From NCBI RefSeq assembly GCF_024810105.1, contig NZ_JANUDX010000001.1, positions 682,001-746,000 of the forward strand: 64,000 nt of DNA, written 5' to 3'. Source of the DNA: Stenotrophomonas sp. BIGb0135 (GTDB taxonomy: Bacteria; Pseudomonadota; Gammaproteobacteria; Xanthomonadales; Xanthomonadaceae). The position numbers and the translations under genes were made by a program. The notes beneath the pieces are model-generated. The model made no database searches. It was given only the letters and a program-made list of their open reading frames with translations, and had not been told where the DNA came from. Below, piece after piece: positions 1 to 9,398 of the stretch (the first letter of the stretch is position 1; the number at the start of each line of letters is the position of its first letter).

Positions 1-314
1 TTGTGCAGGTTCAATCCATGGAACAGCTGCACCTGCAGGCCGGGGAAGAACGGCGGGATCCGGTTCACGGTGGCAAACACCGCGTGCGGCTTGAACGCGC
101 GCAACTGCCAGCCACTGCCAATCCGCTGCTCGCCCGGTTGCAGGCGCGCGGCCACCGCGTCCGGTGCCAGCCACAGCACCTGGTGACCGCGTGCCTGCGC
201 GCACGCCGCCAACGGGCGCAGGATCGGCAGCGCGTACGCCTCCGAGGCGAGCATCACCCAGCGCCGGGGCGCGTGCGGCGGCGGGACGGCAGTGGGCATC
301 AACGTGGCCGCCAT
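1..314 (-). CDS. Glycerophosphotransferase-like protein, N-terminal part (runs off the window)
   Basis: About 104 residues are visible, starting MAATLMPTAVPPP and running off the left edge. After a short leader comes a Rossmann-like first strand and helix (VMLASEAYALPILRPL, then HQVLWLAPDA), and later FHGLN close to the window edge. The FHGLN element and general fold resemble CDP-glycerol glycerophosphotransferase (teichoic-acid-type) proteins found in xanthomonad surface-glycan loci; this is recognition from a short stretch. The ATG lies 8 bases after the stop of the glycosyltransferase at 322-1344, so the two are probably co-transcribed. Any other GT-B type transferase would be an alternative. 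Confidence 0.5.
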   Translation of the reverse strand, partial: MAATLMPTAVPPPHAPRRWVMLASEAYALPILRPLAACAQARGHQVLWLAPDAVAARLQPGEQRIGSGWQLRAFKPHAVFATVNRIPPFFPGLQVQLFHGLNLH

Positions 315-321
315 GCGCAGG

Positions 322-1344
322 TCAGGAAAGGACGCTGGCAGCGGTTGGCAGCGCTGTGTCCGCCAGGGCATCGGTGGGCAGGCGTGGCGGTTCGTAGAGC
401 ACCGCACCCAGGCGTTCACGGAACGCGGCGTCGCGTTCCAGGAAGCGGGCGCGGGCCGCCTGCCCCAGCGCACTGCATTGCCCCTCGCTCAACTGCAGCA
501 CGCGCGCCACGCCGGCTTCGATTGCCGCGGCATCCACGCGATGGCGCTGGGTCAGCCCCATCGGCGCCCCCGGCGTGCAGGCGAGCAACACGCCACAGTC
601 GGCGTCGACCAGCTCGTTCATCGGTGCCGCGTCGGTGGTCAGCACCACCGCGCCGACGCTCATCGCCTCGGCGATCGAATGCCCATAGCCTTCCGCCTCG
701 GACGGGCAGATGTGGAAGCGGTGCGCATTCTGCAGGCTGCGCAGGACGGCATCGTCGAGATACCCGGGATGCAGCACGATGTTGGATGCGACCGCTGCGG
801 CGCGGGCATGCCGGTGGCGCTGCACGACCGTCAATGGCGGCCACTCCGGGTGGCGTGCCCAGGTGTCCAGCAGCACCGCCGTGCCCTTGGCCGTGCTGCG
901 CCCGGCGAGGTGGAAGAACGCGGGCACGCGCGGCACCGCGGGATCGAAGCGGTCCGCACAGGTGAAGCCCGTATACAGCGTCGCGCAGCCCAGCTGTGCG
1001 AACAGGGTTTCGGCATGCCGGGTCTTGCACAGCACCCGTTCGAACCGCGGCAGCAAGGCAACCCAATCGGGCGCGAACCACTCCGGGTTGGGGATCAGCA
1101 GGTTGCGCGCGGCGCAGCCCAGGGTGGGTGCATAGATGCGCTCCAGCGATACCTGCACGTCGAAGCGGCCGCGCACCCGGCAGGAGGCGCGCGTCCACCA
1201 CTGGTACACGTGGTTACGCCAGCGATGGCGCCCCAGGCCCACTGCGGCAACCTGGTGACCGGCCCGCAGCACGTCGGCCACGATCGCCAGATCGCGGCTC
1301 AATCCAGCGCCGTTGTCGCGGGTGATGACACGCAGCTTGGCCAC
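322..1344 (-). CDS. Glycosyltransferase, GT-B fold (family 4-like)
   Basis: 340 residues. The C-terminal half carries the retaining GT-B signature E-x7-E (CPSEAEGYGHSIAEAMS, Glu218 and Glu226), followed by GAVVLTTDAAPMNELV, the usual nucleotide-sugar binding loop. The N-terminal half is divergent. The start is a GTG with GAGGA about eight bases upstream; the nearby ATG is out of frame. It lies between a HAD phosphatase (98 bp upstream) and a glycerophosphotransferase-like gene (7 bp downstream), suggesting a small operon decorating a surface glycan or glycolipid. Donor and acceptor cannot be read from sequence. Confidence 0.8.
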   Translation of the reverse strand: MAKLRVITRDNGAGLSRDLAIVADVLRAGHQVAAVGLGRHRWRNHVYQWWTRASCRVRGRFDVQVSLERIYAPTLGCAARNLLIPNPEWFAPDWVALLPRFERVLCKTRHAETLFAQLGCATLYTGFTCADRFDPAVPRVPAFFHLAGRSTAKGTAVLLDTWARHPEWPPLTVVQRHRHARAAAVASNIVLHPGYLDDAVLRSLQNAHRFHICPSEAEGYGHSIAEAMSVGAVVLTTDAAPMNELVDADCGVLLACTPGAPMGLTQRHRVDAAAIEAGVARVLQLSEGQCSALGQAARARFLERDAAFRERLGAVLYEPPRLPTDALADTALPTAASVLS

Positions 1345-1442
1345 ATCCTTGTCCTCGATCGCCGCGGCACCGCCGGCATGGTCGGCGCGGGTCGTCGTTT
1401 CCCTGCCGCATCATCGGCTGACGCGCCGGCCCGATGCAAGCG

Positions 1443-2126
1443 TCAGCGTGCGGCCCCCTGGCCACGCCACGGCAGTATCGGCGCGCGCACCTGCAGTGCC
1501 TGTTCGATGCGACGCACGCACCCGGGCTTCGGGCTCACCAGGCACCACTGCGCGCTGTTGCGCAGCAACGGCAGGTCGGCGTGGTGGTCGGTATAGGCCA
1601 TCGCCCACGGTGGCGGGTAGCCGCGCGCGGTCAGCAGCGGGATCTTGTTGGGGCCCAGGCAATGCTGGTCGCTCACCCAGCCGCCCAGCCACGGGCGCAA
1701 CGTGGAGGCCACCAGCGGCACCTCGGCCAGGCCACCGCGCGCCAGCAGCGCGCGTGCCAATGGCTCCCAGCAGCCGGTCGCGATGACCACGCGGTCGCCG
1801 TTGGCCAGGTGAGTGCGCAGGCACGCCACCGCGTCCTCGATGAACACCGGCTCGCCCGCCGCGAACACCGCGTCCGCATGCGCCTGCGCCAACCGGTCCA
1901 GTTGCGTGCCGCTGCGGCCGAAGGTCGCCATCCATACCGCGAACCGCACCGGCAGCCGTCGGGTGCGACGCAGTGCCAGCAGCGGCAACAGCACCGGCGC
2001 GGCCAGCACGACCACCGCCATCCGCCACGGTTGTGCCCGCAAGGCCGCCTTGAAGAAGCGCGCCGCTGTTTCCCAGCGGGTCAGGGTCAGATCGAAATCG
2101 AATACCACCACGTCGGCGTGCAGCAT
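1443..2126 (-). CDS. HAD-superfamily phosphatase (HAD-IB, phosphoserine phosphatase-like)
   Basis: 227 residues. Motif I is VVVFDFDLTLTRW (nucleophile Asp10, acid Asp12), motif II is the VVIATGCWEPLAR region, and motif III/IV lies in YTDHHADLPLL. A hydrophobic stretch (VVVLAAPVLLPLLAL, about residues 38-52) may be a membrane-contacting cap element, as in several HAD-IB proteins acting on lipid-linked phosphates. The start is fixed by AGGAGG six to seven bases before the ATG; an open frame extends 45 codons further upstream but without a comparable ribosome site. It is the first gene of a likely operon with the glycosyltransferase at 322-1344. The substrate is unknown. Confidence 0.8.
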   Translation of the reverse strand: MLHADVVVFDFDLTLTRWETAARFFKAALRAQPWRMAVVVLAAPVLLPLLALRRTRRLPVRFAVWMATFGRSGTQLDRLAQAHADAVFAAGEPVFIEDAVACLRTHLANGDRVVIATGCWEPLARALLARGGLAEVPLVASTLRPWLGGWVSDQHCLGPNKIPLLTARGYPPPWAMAYTDHHADLPLLRNSAQWCLVSPKPGCVRRIEQALQVRAPILPWRGQGAAR

Positions 2127-2269
2127 CGGCGGCCCTCCTGGTTGCCGACCGGCATTCTTGCATGGGTGCCAGGGAATCCAGCAAGCCCCGCCGACCGCCG
2201 CGGATGTGCCGCGGGCGTGTCCGACGTGGCAGACTTCGGCGCAGTTTCTTCTCCGCGACAAGGACCGTC

Positions 2270-3247
2270 ATGATCGTTCCCGAGTACTGGGCAGAGGCCC
2301 GGCATGAAGTGCGGTACAACCGCAGGCGGCTGATCGTGCGCCGCTTCGGCTGGTCCGACGACAGCGTCGCCGCCGCGCAGGCCCATGCCGACGCGCGGGC
2401 GCTGGAGGCGCTGCATGCCATCGCCGCCGGGCAGCCGCTACCGCATCAGGAACGCCGCACCAAGTACGGCGTGGAAGGCGTCCCGATCCGCGAGCAGATC
2501 GTCGAGCGCCAGGGCGACGTCGTCATCACCCGCAACAGCTACGGCGCGCTGTGCCTGAACACCCCGGACGTGCTCTTCGCCGACATCGACCACCGCCCGG
2601 GCCCGGCCGGCTGCGTCATTCCCACGATGCTGGCCTGCGTGCTCTGGGCCGGGGTCGCGATCGCGGCCGGCAACGTCTGGAACTGGATGGCCGGCCTGGC
2701 CTTGGGCAGCGCAGTGCTGGTGGCGGTGAATGCGGTGGTGCTGGCCTTCAAGCGCGCCAACCACCGCGACGCGCAGCTGGAGGCGCGCGCGCTGGCCCGG
2801 GTGGAGGACTTCACCCGGCAGCATCCAGGCTGGCACCTGCGCGCCTACCGCACGCCGGCCGGGCTGCGCCTGCTGGCGATGCACGCCACCTTCTCCGCGC
2901 ACGACCCTGCCGTGCAGGGCCTGTTCGATGCCCTGCAGACCGACAAACTCTATGCCCGCATGTGCCGGGTGCAGCATTGCTTCCGCGCGCGGCTCACGCC
3001 CAAACCGTGGCGCATCGGCATGCGCCGGCGCATCCGTCCGCCAGTGGCGGCGTGGTCGGCCGAGCAGGCGTTCCTGCCCGGTCGCCTGCAATGGATCGCC
3101 GACTACGAACACAAGGCGCAGGGTCATGCGGCCTGCCTGTTCCTGCGCGCCTTCGGCGACGAGCGCCGGGTGGATGCCAAGGCCGAAGCGGTACGCGCCC
3201 TGCACGACCGCATCGCCCGCGCCTACGAGCCGTTGCCGCTGGGCTGA
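2270..3247 (+). CDS. Conserved membrane protein of unknown function
   Basis: 325 residues; the family is not recognised. Charged N-terminal region (1-110), two adjacent hydrophobic segments (about 115-135 and 139-160), then a basic soluble C-terminal domain containing QHPGWHLRAYRTPAGLRLL and a cluster of Arg/Lys around 235-260. This looks like an inner-membrane hairpin with both soluble parts cytoplasmic. ATG 2270 is preceded by AAGGA; it is divergent from the HAD gene at 1443-2126, with 143 bp between the starts. The longer frame opening at 2162 is rejected because the extra residues are arginine-rich noise. Confidence 0.65.
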   Translation: MIVPEYWAEARHEVRYNRRRLIVRRFGWSDDSVAAAQAHADARALEALHAIAAGQPLPHQERRTKYGVEGVPIREQIVERQGDVVITRNSYGALCLNTPDVLFADIDHRPGPAGCVIPTMLACVLWAGVAIAAGNVWNWMAGLALGSAVLVAVNAVVLAFKRANHRDAQLEARALARVEDFTRQHPGWHLRAYRTPAGLRLLAMHATFSAHDPAVQGLFDALQTDKLYARMCRVQHCFRARLTPKPWRIGMRRRIRPPVAAWSAEQAFLPGRLQWIADYEHKAQGHAACLFLRAFGDERRVDAKAEAVRALHDRIARAYEPLPLG

Positions 3248-3262
3248 TGCCGGCGGCCGCGC

Positions 3263-5542
3263 TCAGAACCCGTCCAGCGTGCGCAGCAGCGAACCGAAGG
3301 TGAGATAGAACGCATCGTGCCCACCCTGGGCACGTCCATAACCCAGGAACACCGGGCCCAGGAAGGTGTCGGCGCCGACGAAGACGCTGCCGGCGGTCTG
3401 CATGCCGTCGATGTCCACCTGGTTGCGGCTGCGCCAGAAACCGCCCCATTCCAGGCTGCCGCCGACATACAGCGGGATGGTCAGCAGCGAGTCGGCGTGG
3501 GCCACCCGGCGGTAATACACCACCCGCGCCAGCGCGGTCTGTGGCGCGAAAATCGCCTCTTCCGGATAGCCGGAAAGGTTGCCCAGCCCGCCGAGGAAAC
3601 CATAGGTAGCCAGCAGATCGTCGCCTCCGTGTGCCGACGATGCGCGCACGCCGCCCAGCCAGCGGTTGCGGCCGTGCGACCACGCTCCGTCCCATTGCAG
3701 CCGGGTAACGGCCGCCGAATCATCGGTGCCCAGGCTGTCCAGGTAGTGCTGGCGGGTCAGCGACAGGCGCTGGCCGCGGCTGGGAAAGGCGGAACTGTCG
3801 ATGGAATCGTGGCGCACCTGCCAGCCAACGCTGCCCATGTCGGCGCGGTAGTTGCCCAGTTCGGTGGGATTGCCCACATCCAGGCGCAGGCGCTCCTGCC
3901 CACGCTCGAGGAAGGCGGCGAACTCCCAGTCCGGGTGCGGCGAATACGCCCACCGCAGGCCCCCCAGCCACTGGCTGTAACGAAACTCGGCCAGCGCCCC
4001 GCCCCCCATCAAGGCCAGGTCGAGGTCGGTGGCGCGGTACTTGGCATAGGTCGACAGCGCATGCCGGCTACTGCGGCCGAAGGGGCGGTAATACTCGGCG
4101 AACGCCTCCTCCACCTCGCCCAGCCAGACCCGCAGCTTGAGCTCGGCGCCCTGCTCGCTCAAGCCGGTACGGGTCAGCTCGCTGATCAGCTGGTAGTTGC
4201 TGCTGCCGTCGAAATCATCGGACAGGCGCAACGCGAAGTGCAGGAAATCCGGCCCCCAGCGCTTGTCCTGTGGCGCCAGCACCAGGCCTTGGCGCCCCTC
4301 GCGCTCGTCCAGCCGCCACTGCACCTGCTCATAGCGGCCCTCACCATAGGCGGTGGCCACCTGCTGCTCCACCTTCTCCGGCGCCAACGGCTGGCCGATC
4401 TGCGGCTGCATGCGCTGCTGGAGATACCGCGCCGTGCGGGTGTCGCCCTGCAGCACCTCCACGAAGGCCACAATCGGTGCCGCGTAGGCCGGCGGCCGGT
4501 GGCGATGCTGGAAGGCGGCATAGCGTTCCGCGTCCACCTGGTAGCGACGGACATCCACCACGCTGGCCTGCGCGGCCTGCTCGCCAATGCCCACAGCCTG
4601 CGGCGAGCGGTTGAAATCCTGGCTGCCCATGTCGCCCAGCGGCGGCGTGATCAGCAGGTCCTGCGGCCCCAGCGTGGCCAACTGCGCCAGCACCTCGCGC
4701 TGCATCAGCACGCTGGCCATCTGGTGGCTGATCGCCAGGGGCGAGTCCAGTTGCGCCTCGGTCATCAGCGGCGTGCCCACGCGCGAGACGATCAGGCGCT
4801 GGGCACCCAGGCGTCGCGCTTCGTCGATGGGCACGTTGTCCACCACGCCGCCATCGACCAACAGGCGATCCTGGTAGCGCACCGGTGCGAACACGCCCGG
4901 CACCGACATGCTGGCGCGGATCGCCAGCGCCAGGTCGCCCTCGGCAAACACCACTTTGTCGCCGTTGACGATATCGGTGGCAACCGCGCGGAACGGGATC
5001 GGCAACCGGTCGAAATCGCGGACCTGCCAGGTGGGCAGCAGTAGCCGGCGCAGCAGCATCTCCAGCTTCTGGCCCTGGATCAGCCCGCGCGGAAACGCGA
5101 TCCTGCCATTGCTCAGGCCCACCTCCACGCCGCCCAGCAGGCGCAGGTCATCCTCCTTGCGGCGCATGCTGCGCTCGTTGCGCGGCGGCTTGTCGTGCAG
5201 CACCTCGGCCCAGTCGATCCGATCGAGCACCAGCTCGATCTCGTCGGCGCTGTAGCCGGAGGCGTACAGCCCGCCCACCACCGCGCCCATCGAGGTGCCC
5301 ACGATGCAGTCGATCGGCACGTGCTCGCGCTCCAGCACCTTGAGCACGCCGATATGTGCCGCGCCACGCGCACCGCCACCACCGAGGACCAGGCAGGTGC
5401 GCGGGCGCGCGCCGGGTTCTGGCATTGGCTGGGAAGCCGCATCGGCCTGCTGCGCTCCGCCCCATGCCGGCGCGCACAGCAGCGCGCCGAGGGCCAGCAG
5501 CCGGCGCAAGCGTGCCCGCATTCGTCGTGCGATTCGATCCAT
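3263..5542 (-). CDS. Patatin-like phospholipase fused to an outer-membrane beta-barrel (PlpD-type, type Vd)
   Basis: 759 residues. A signal peptide (about 1-30, cleavage after WGGA) is followed by a patatin domain: oxyanion loop LGGGGARG (54-60), nucleophile elbow GTSMG (Ser84) and the partner Asp in LVDGGVVDNVP (Asp230). A middle region with a POTRA-like segment (RMQPQIGQPLAPEKVEQQV) leads to a C-terminal barrel of alternating strands that ends in Phe. This is the architecture of PlpD of Pseudomonas, a self-secreted lipase. ATG 5542 is preceded by GGGAGAGGG. The product should act at or beyond the outer membrane on phospholipids. The Ser-Asp dyad is intact. Confidence 0.85.
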   Translation of the reverse strand: MDRIARRMRARLRRLLALGALLCAPAWGGAQQADAASQPMPEPGARPRTCLVLGGGGARGAAHIGVLKVLEREHVPIDCIVGTSMGAVVGGLYASGYSADEIELVLDRIDWAEVLHDKPPRNERSMRRKEDDLRLLGGVEVGLSNGRIAFPRGLIQGQKLEMLLRRLLLPTWQVRDFDRLPIPFRAVATDIVNGDKVVFAEGDLALAIRASMSVPGVFAPVRYQDRLLVDGGVVDNVPIDEARRLGAQRLIVSRVGTPLMTEAQLDSPLAISHQMASVLMQREVLAQLATLGPQDLLITPPLGDMGSQDFNRSPQAVGIGEQAAQASVVDVRRYQVDAERYAAFQHRHRPPAYAAPIVAFVEVLQGDTRTARYLQQRMQPQIGQPLAPEKVEQQVATAYGEGRYEQVQWRLDEREGRQGLVLAPQDKRWGPDFLHFALRLSDDFDGSSNYQLISELTRTGLSEQGAELKLRVWLGEVEEAFAEYYRPFGRSSRHALSTYAKYRATDLDLALMGGGALAEFRYSQWLGGLRWAYSPHPDWEFAAFLERGQERLRLDVGNPTELGNYRADMGSVGWQVRHDSIDSSAFPSRGQRLSLTRQHYLDSLGTDDSAAVTRLQWDGAWSHGRNRWLGGVRASSAHGGDDLLATYGFLGGLGNLSGYPEEAIFAPQTALARVVYYRRVAHADSLLTIPLYVGGSLEWGGFWRSRNQVDIDGMQTAGSVFVGADTFLGPVFLGYGRAQGGHDAFYLTFGSLLRTLDGF

Positions 5543-5627
5543 CCGCCCTCTCCCTCCGGTGCACCCCAGCACCGTTTTTCCAGCAGCACTCTGCCTGCCA
5601 CGCGCGGCGGCGTCCAGACGAATGAAA

Positions 5628-5655
5628 ATCGGCCGCCCATTGCGGGGCGGCCGAT
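5628..5655 (-). terminator. Rho-independent terminator after the S9 peptidase gene
   Basis: An 11-bp perfect stem (ATCGGCCGCCC paired with its complement, six-base loop), followed on the minus strand by TTTTC. It lies 35 bases after the peptidase stop and ahead of the patatin gene, so the two minus-strand genes are separate transcription units. Confidence 0.8.
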
Positions 5656-5689
5656 CGGGTGCAGCGGGACCGTCGACCCACGCGCTACG

Positions 5690-8152
5690 TCAGCGGGCGT
5701 TCTTCACGTAGGTGTCGAACCAGTTGAGCATTTCGTAGACCAGTTGCTCATTGGATTCCAGCGCGGTGTACCAATGCGGCTCATTGGGCAGCATCACCAG
5801 GCGGGTGGTGCCGCCGTTGCCACGGATCGCCTGGTACAGCTTGCGCGACTGGAACGGCTCGGTGCCCGGGTTGGCGTCGTCCTCGCCGTGGACCAGCAGT
5901 AGCGGCAGCTTGATCTTGTCGGCGTAGAAGAACGGCGAGGCCTTCAGGTACACGTCCTGTGCCTGCCACACCGAGCGACGCTCGTTCTGGAAGCCGAACG
6001 GGGTGAAGGTCTTGTTGTACGACCCGCTGGTAGCCACGCCGGCCTTGAACAGGGTGGTGTGCGCGATCAGGTTGGCCGTCATCAGGCCACCGTGGCTGTG
6101 CCCGGTCACGCCGATCCGGTTGCGGTCCACCACGCCCAGGTCCACCGCCTTGTCCACCGCCGCCTTGGCGTCGGCTTCCAGCTGTTCCAGGTAGGTGTCG
6201 TACGCGTTCTTCGGATCGCCCACGATCGGGAACGAGGCGTTGTCGATGATCGCGTAGCCGGCCAGCAGCATCAGCCGGTACGGCGCCAGGCGGGTGAAGG
6301 TCTGCTGCGACCCGGAGACCTGCCCGGCCTGCGCGGCGTTGGCGAAATCGGCCGGATAGGCGTACAGGATTGCCGGCACGCGCTGGCCTTCCTTGTAGCC
6401 CGGCGGGGTGTACAGGGTGAAGGACAGGTCCACCCCATCGGCGCGCTTGTAGGTCACCAGCCGCTTCTGGATCTGGCGCACTTCCGGGGTCGGGTCGGTG
6501 AGTCGGGTCAGCGCGGTGGCGGTGGAGGCGTACTGCGCCTCACCGTCCTTCGCCGCCGTTGCGCGCTCGCCCTGCTGGCGCACGAAGGCGTTCGGCGGGT
6601 CCATCACCGACTGGTGCCAGGTCAGGTAGCGGCCGGGCGTGGCGGTCAGGCCCAGCACCTGCTCATACGCATCGGCACCGCTGCGGAACAGGCGCTCGGT
6701 CTTCAGCGAGCCCAGGTCCAGGCGGTCCAGGAACGGGCGATCACCTTGCGGCGAGGCACCCTGCCCGCGCAGGAACACGAACGCGCCGTCCTGGCGCACC
6801 ACCGGGGCCCCGTTGGGCAGGCGCTTGAACACCAGGTTGCCCGGGTCGGCGTACTGCTCGTCGCTGGACAGGTCCCACAGCAGGCGGCCTTCCTTGTTCG
6901 GCTGGTCCACATCGACGATGCGGGTCTGGCGCCAATGCCGGTTCTCGTCGTTCTCGAACAGGAACGACACCGCCGGATCGGCGCTCCAGGCGATGCCTTC
7001 GAAGCGCTGCGCAGTACGGGCGATTTCCTGCGGCTTGCCGGTAAACGGCGCCTTCAGCGACAGCACGCGGTCGCGATGCGGCACCGTTACCTTCCAGTCG
7101 CCCTTGTCCAGCGCTTCGGCGTAGACCAGCGTGGCCGGGTCGGTGGAGCGCCAGTCGAACTCGCGCGGGCCTTCCGGCACGCCATGCACCGGCACGCGGT
7201 CGGCCAACGGCAGGCTGGCGATCGGCGTACTGCGGCCGGTGCCCAGGTCGAGCACCGCCACGTCATTGGCGAACCGCTGGTACGTCACCGCATGCGAGAA
7301 CGGTGCCTTCAAGGTTTCCGTCAGCACGTGCACGCCATCGGGCGCGGCGTTGACCCCGTCGTAGAGGGCCGGCGCACCGACCGTGCGCACGCTGCCGGCG
7401 ACGACATCCACCACCGCCAGCTGCGAGGCGCCGTAATAGGCGAACAGCTGCTCATCGTGCGCGCTGGTAAGCGTATCGCGTGCCTCGTAGGTGCTGCTCT
7501 CGCCGCTGCCGCCCAGCGACTCCTGCACGTCCGGGCCGCCCGCGCCGGTGCCACTGGACGGTGCCGGGCCCTGGTTGGGGGGCACCAGCTTCACCAGCAG
7601 CTGCTGGCCACCGCCCAGCCACTGCACCGTGCCGCCGAAGATCGGGTTGAGCTGTACGTTGGGAATCTGCTTGACCTGCCCGGTCACCGCATCGCCCACC
7701 CACAGCTGCACCGCGGTATCCACCGCGTTCTGGAACGCGAAGCGCTGGCCGTCCGCCGACCATTGCGCCGCACCCGCGCAGCCCTGCGGCAGCACCACCT
7801 TGGTGTGCTTGGCGGTGCCCACATCCACCAGGGTGAAATCGGCCACGCAGGCCGGGATCCCATAGCCACCCTGGGTATCGTGGCGGCTGCGGTTCTTCGG
7901 CTCCAGGCGCACGCCGGCCAGCTTGAGGTACGGCTGGGCGACGCGCTCGATCGACGGATAGGTCTGCGCGGTGGTCAGCAGCAGGCGCTGGCCGCTGGGG
8001 TCCAGGCTGGGCACGGGCGGCGGCGGTGCCTTGAGCACCTTGAGCAGGTGCTCCGGCGGTTTGTCATAGCCGGCGAAGGCCGGCGCGGCGGCCAGCAGGC
8101 CGAGGGTGGCAACGGCGACGGCCGCGGCCAGCGAGGTACGACGGATGAGCAT
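5690..8152 (-). CDS. Secreted S9-family serine peptidase (prolyl oligopeptidase / glutamyl endopeptidase-like)
   Basis: 820 residues. A signal peptide (MLIRRTSLAAAVAVATLG, ending APAFA) is followed by a long beta-propeller-like region, then an alpha/beta-hydrolase domain. The catalytic Ser is in GVTGHSHGG (about residue 686), the Asp in HGEDDANPG (about 758-759) and the His in LPNEPHWY (about 793). Overall arrangement and length suit the S9 group related to plant chloroplast glutamyl endopeptidase, which is common in Xanthomonadaceae. It should degrade peptides in the periplasm. ATG 8152 was chosen because it begins the signal peptide; the upstream extension of the frame is not protein-like. 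Confidence 0.88.
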   Translation of the reverse strand: MLIRRTSLAAAVAVATLGLLAAAPAFAGYDKPPEHLLKVLKAPPPPVPSLDPSGQRLLLTTAQTYPSIERVAQPYLKLAGVRLEPKNRSRHDTQGGYGIPACVADFTLVDVGTAKHTKVVLPQGCAGAAQWSADGQRFAFQNAVDTAVQLWVGDAVTGQVKQIPNVQLNPIFGGTVQWLGGGQQLLVKLVPPNQGPAPSSGTGAGGPDVQESLGGSGESSTYEARDTLTSAHDEQLFAYYGASQLAVVDVVAGSVRTVGAPALYDGVNAAPDGVHVLTETLKAPFSHAVTYQRFANDVAVLDLGTGRSTPIASLPLADRVPVHGVPEGPREFDWRSTDPATLVYAEALDKGDWKVTVPHRDRVLSLKAPFTGKPQEIARTAQRFEGIAWSADPAVSFLFENDENRHWRQTRIVDVDQPNKEGRLLWDLSSDEQYADPGNLVFKRLPNGAPVVRQDGAFVFLRGQGASPQGDRPFLDRLDLGSLKTERLFRSGADAYEQVLGLTATPGRYLTWHQSVMDPPNAFVRQQGERATAAKDGEAQYASTATALTRLTDPTPEVRQIQKRLVTYKRADGVDLSFTLYTPPGYKEGQRVPAILYAYPADFANAAQAGQVSGSQQTFTRLAPYRLMLLAGYAIIDNASFPIVGDPKNAYDTYLEQLEADAKAAVDKAVDLGVVDRNRIGVTGHSHGGLMTANLIAHTTLFKAGVATSGSYNKTFTPFGFQNERRSVWQAQDVYLKASPFFYADKIKLPLLLVHGEDDANPGTEPFQSRKLYQAIRGNGGTTRLVMLPNEPHWYTALESNEQLVYEMLNWFDTYVKNAR

Positions 8153-8297
8153 TCCTGTCCCCTGTGTGGTGGTGGTTACCCGCGAACGGGCATCCACCGA
8201 ATCTAGCACCACCGGCGCACTCGGGGATGGGCCGGAAGTGCTAGCCGCCCGACGCCGCAAAGGCAGCCCCTCGACGGCGTCGGGTCCCCCGGTCCCG

Positions 8298-8627
8298 TTA
8301 CTGCCGCGCGTGCAGGTCCCAGGTCACCACATAGTCCGGATCGACCACCGTGGCCCCCGTGGAAAGCATCCGGTACTCGCCCGGCTCGGCAGCCATGTAG
8401 TTGTCCAGCATCGGCGGCAGATAACGCTCGTGCCCGTCGACATCGTCGGCCAGCACCACGCCTTCGTCGAAACTGATCCGCAGCACCCTGCCAGCATATT
8501 GCTGCAGTCCCTGCACCTGGCCATCGCCGCCGTAGCGGGTAACACCGACCAGTACCACCTTGCCGATCATCTGCGCGGCCTTGGGGCCATCCAAGGGCGG
8601 CATTGCGTGAGTCGCTGTGTCGTTCAT
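8298..8627 (-). CDS. Small conserved hypothetical protein
   Basis: 109 residues, soluble, no signal peptide. The middle forms a small beta-barrel-like pattern (IGKVVLVGVTRYGG, then GRVLRISFDEGVVLADDVDG), and the end reads DPDYVVTWDLHARQ. GGAGG lies seven bases upstream of the ATG, which fixes the start. It stands alone, upstream of and in the same direction as the S9 peptidase gene. No function can be assigned. Confidence 0.65.
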   Translation of the reverse strand: MNDTATHAMPPLDGPKAAQMIGKVVLVGVTRYGGDGQVQGLQQYAGRVLRISFDEGVVLADDVDGHERYLPPMLDNYMAAEPGEYRMLSTGATVVDPDYVVTWDLHARQ

Positions 8628-8757
8628 GCGTGCACCTCCGCGATGTTCACGGACATCCTAGACCAGTTGCGCGCGCTATTGCGCACGTGCGTTTCGGCTT
8701 AACCTGCGCTTCACCTGGCCGGCCCTACGGTCAGCGTCCATCACGCAAGGATCGCTC

Positions 8758-9379
8758 ATGTTGGGGTACGTGTTTTCGCGGCCTTGGACGGTTGCCCTCT
8801 GTGTATCCGCCTTCTGTGCCTGTGCGAATACAGCGGCGTCTTCGCCCGCTGATCACACGCGAACGCATCCGGCACCGCTTTCTGCTCAAGATGCACCGTC
8901 AGGCGCTTTCACTCCCGAGCAGTGGGTGACGCGCCTGCTGAACCTGATCAGGACGACGAAATCGATCAGCGCGATGACGACTGTGCAGCTTTCGACAGCC
9001 ATGAAGCAAACCGGCAAGATCATTCGGCTCGTGAAAAATCCGGCTTCAGCGCTAGCCTCACTTCACAGTGGGGCTTTGCACTGGTACTGAGAAATGCGGG
9101 CGAGTCACGGGCGCGGCTGGATGTCGAGTTCCTGGATGGCATTCCACGCAGAGACACGTCTGCGACACCGATCTGCAGTACCGACGTTGACTACGTCGCC
9201 TCCGAACTGGAAGCCGCCGGCGTCAAACGAGAGACCGTCCATGGAGAGCATGGACGAGTAATACAGAGCGGCCTCACCGACCTGGCCTCTCAGTTGAGAT
9301 GGATTCCATCCGTGAACCGAGCGCCGCATCATCCGAAAGATTGCCCCGCTCCTGCATACTCGCGCTTAGGATGCAGTGA
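8758..9379 (+). pseudogene. Broken small lipoprotein-like gene, two frameshifts
   Basis: The first frame gives a signal peptide with a lipobox-like end (SAFCAC) and a domain beginning FTPEQWVTRLLNLI, and stops at 9090. The homologous-looking continuation lies in another frame: SASLTSQWGFALVL, then DVDYVASELEAAGV and GEHGRVIQ. Inserting one A into the A5 run at 9034-9038 joins the first two parts. A second shift near 9255-9265 joins to the third frame, ending LPRSCILALRMQ at a stop at 9377-9379. The sum is about 206 residues, in line with a family of small Stenotrophomonas lipoproteins that I recall having the QW...GEHGR pattern. Either a real pseudogene or assembly error. Confidence 0.55.
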
Positions 9380-9398
9380 CGCACTGCTCGGGGACCCG

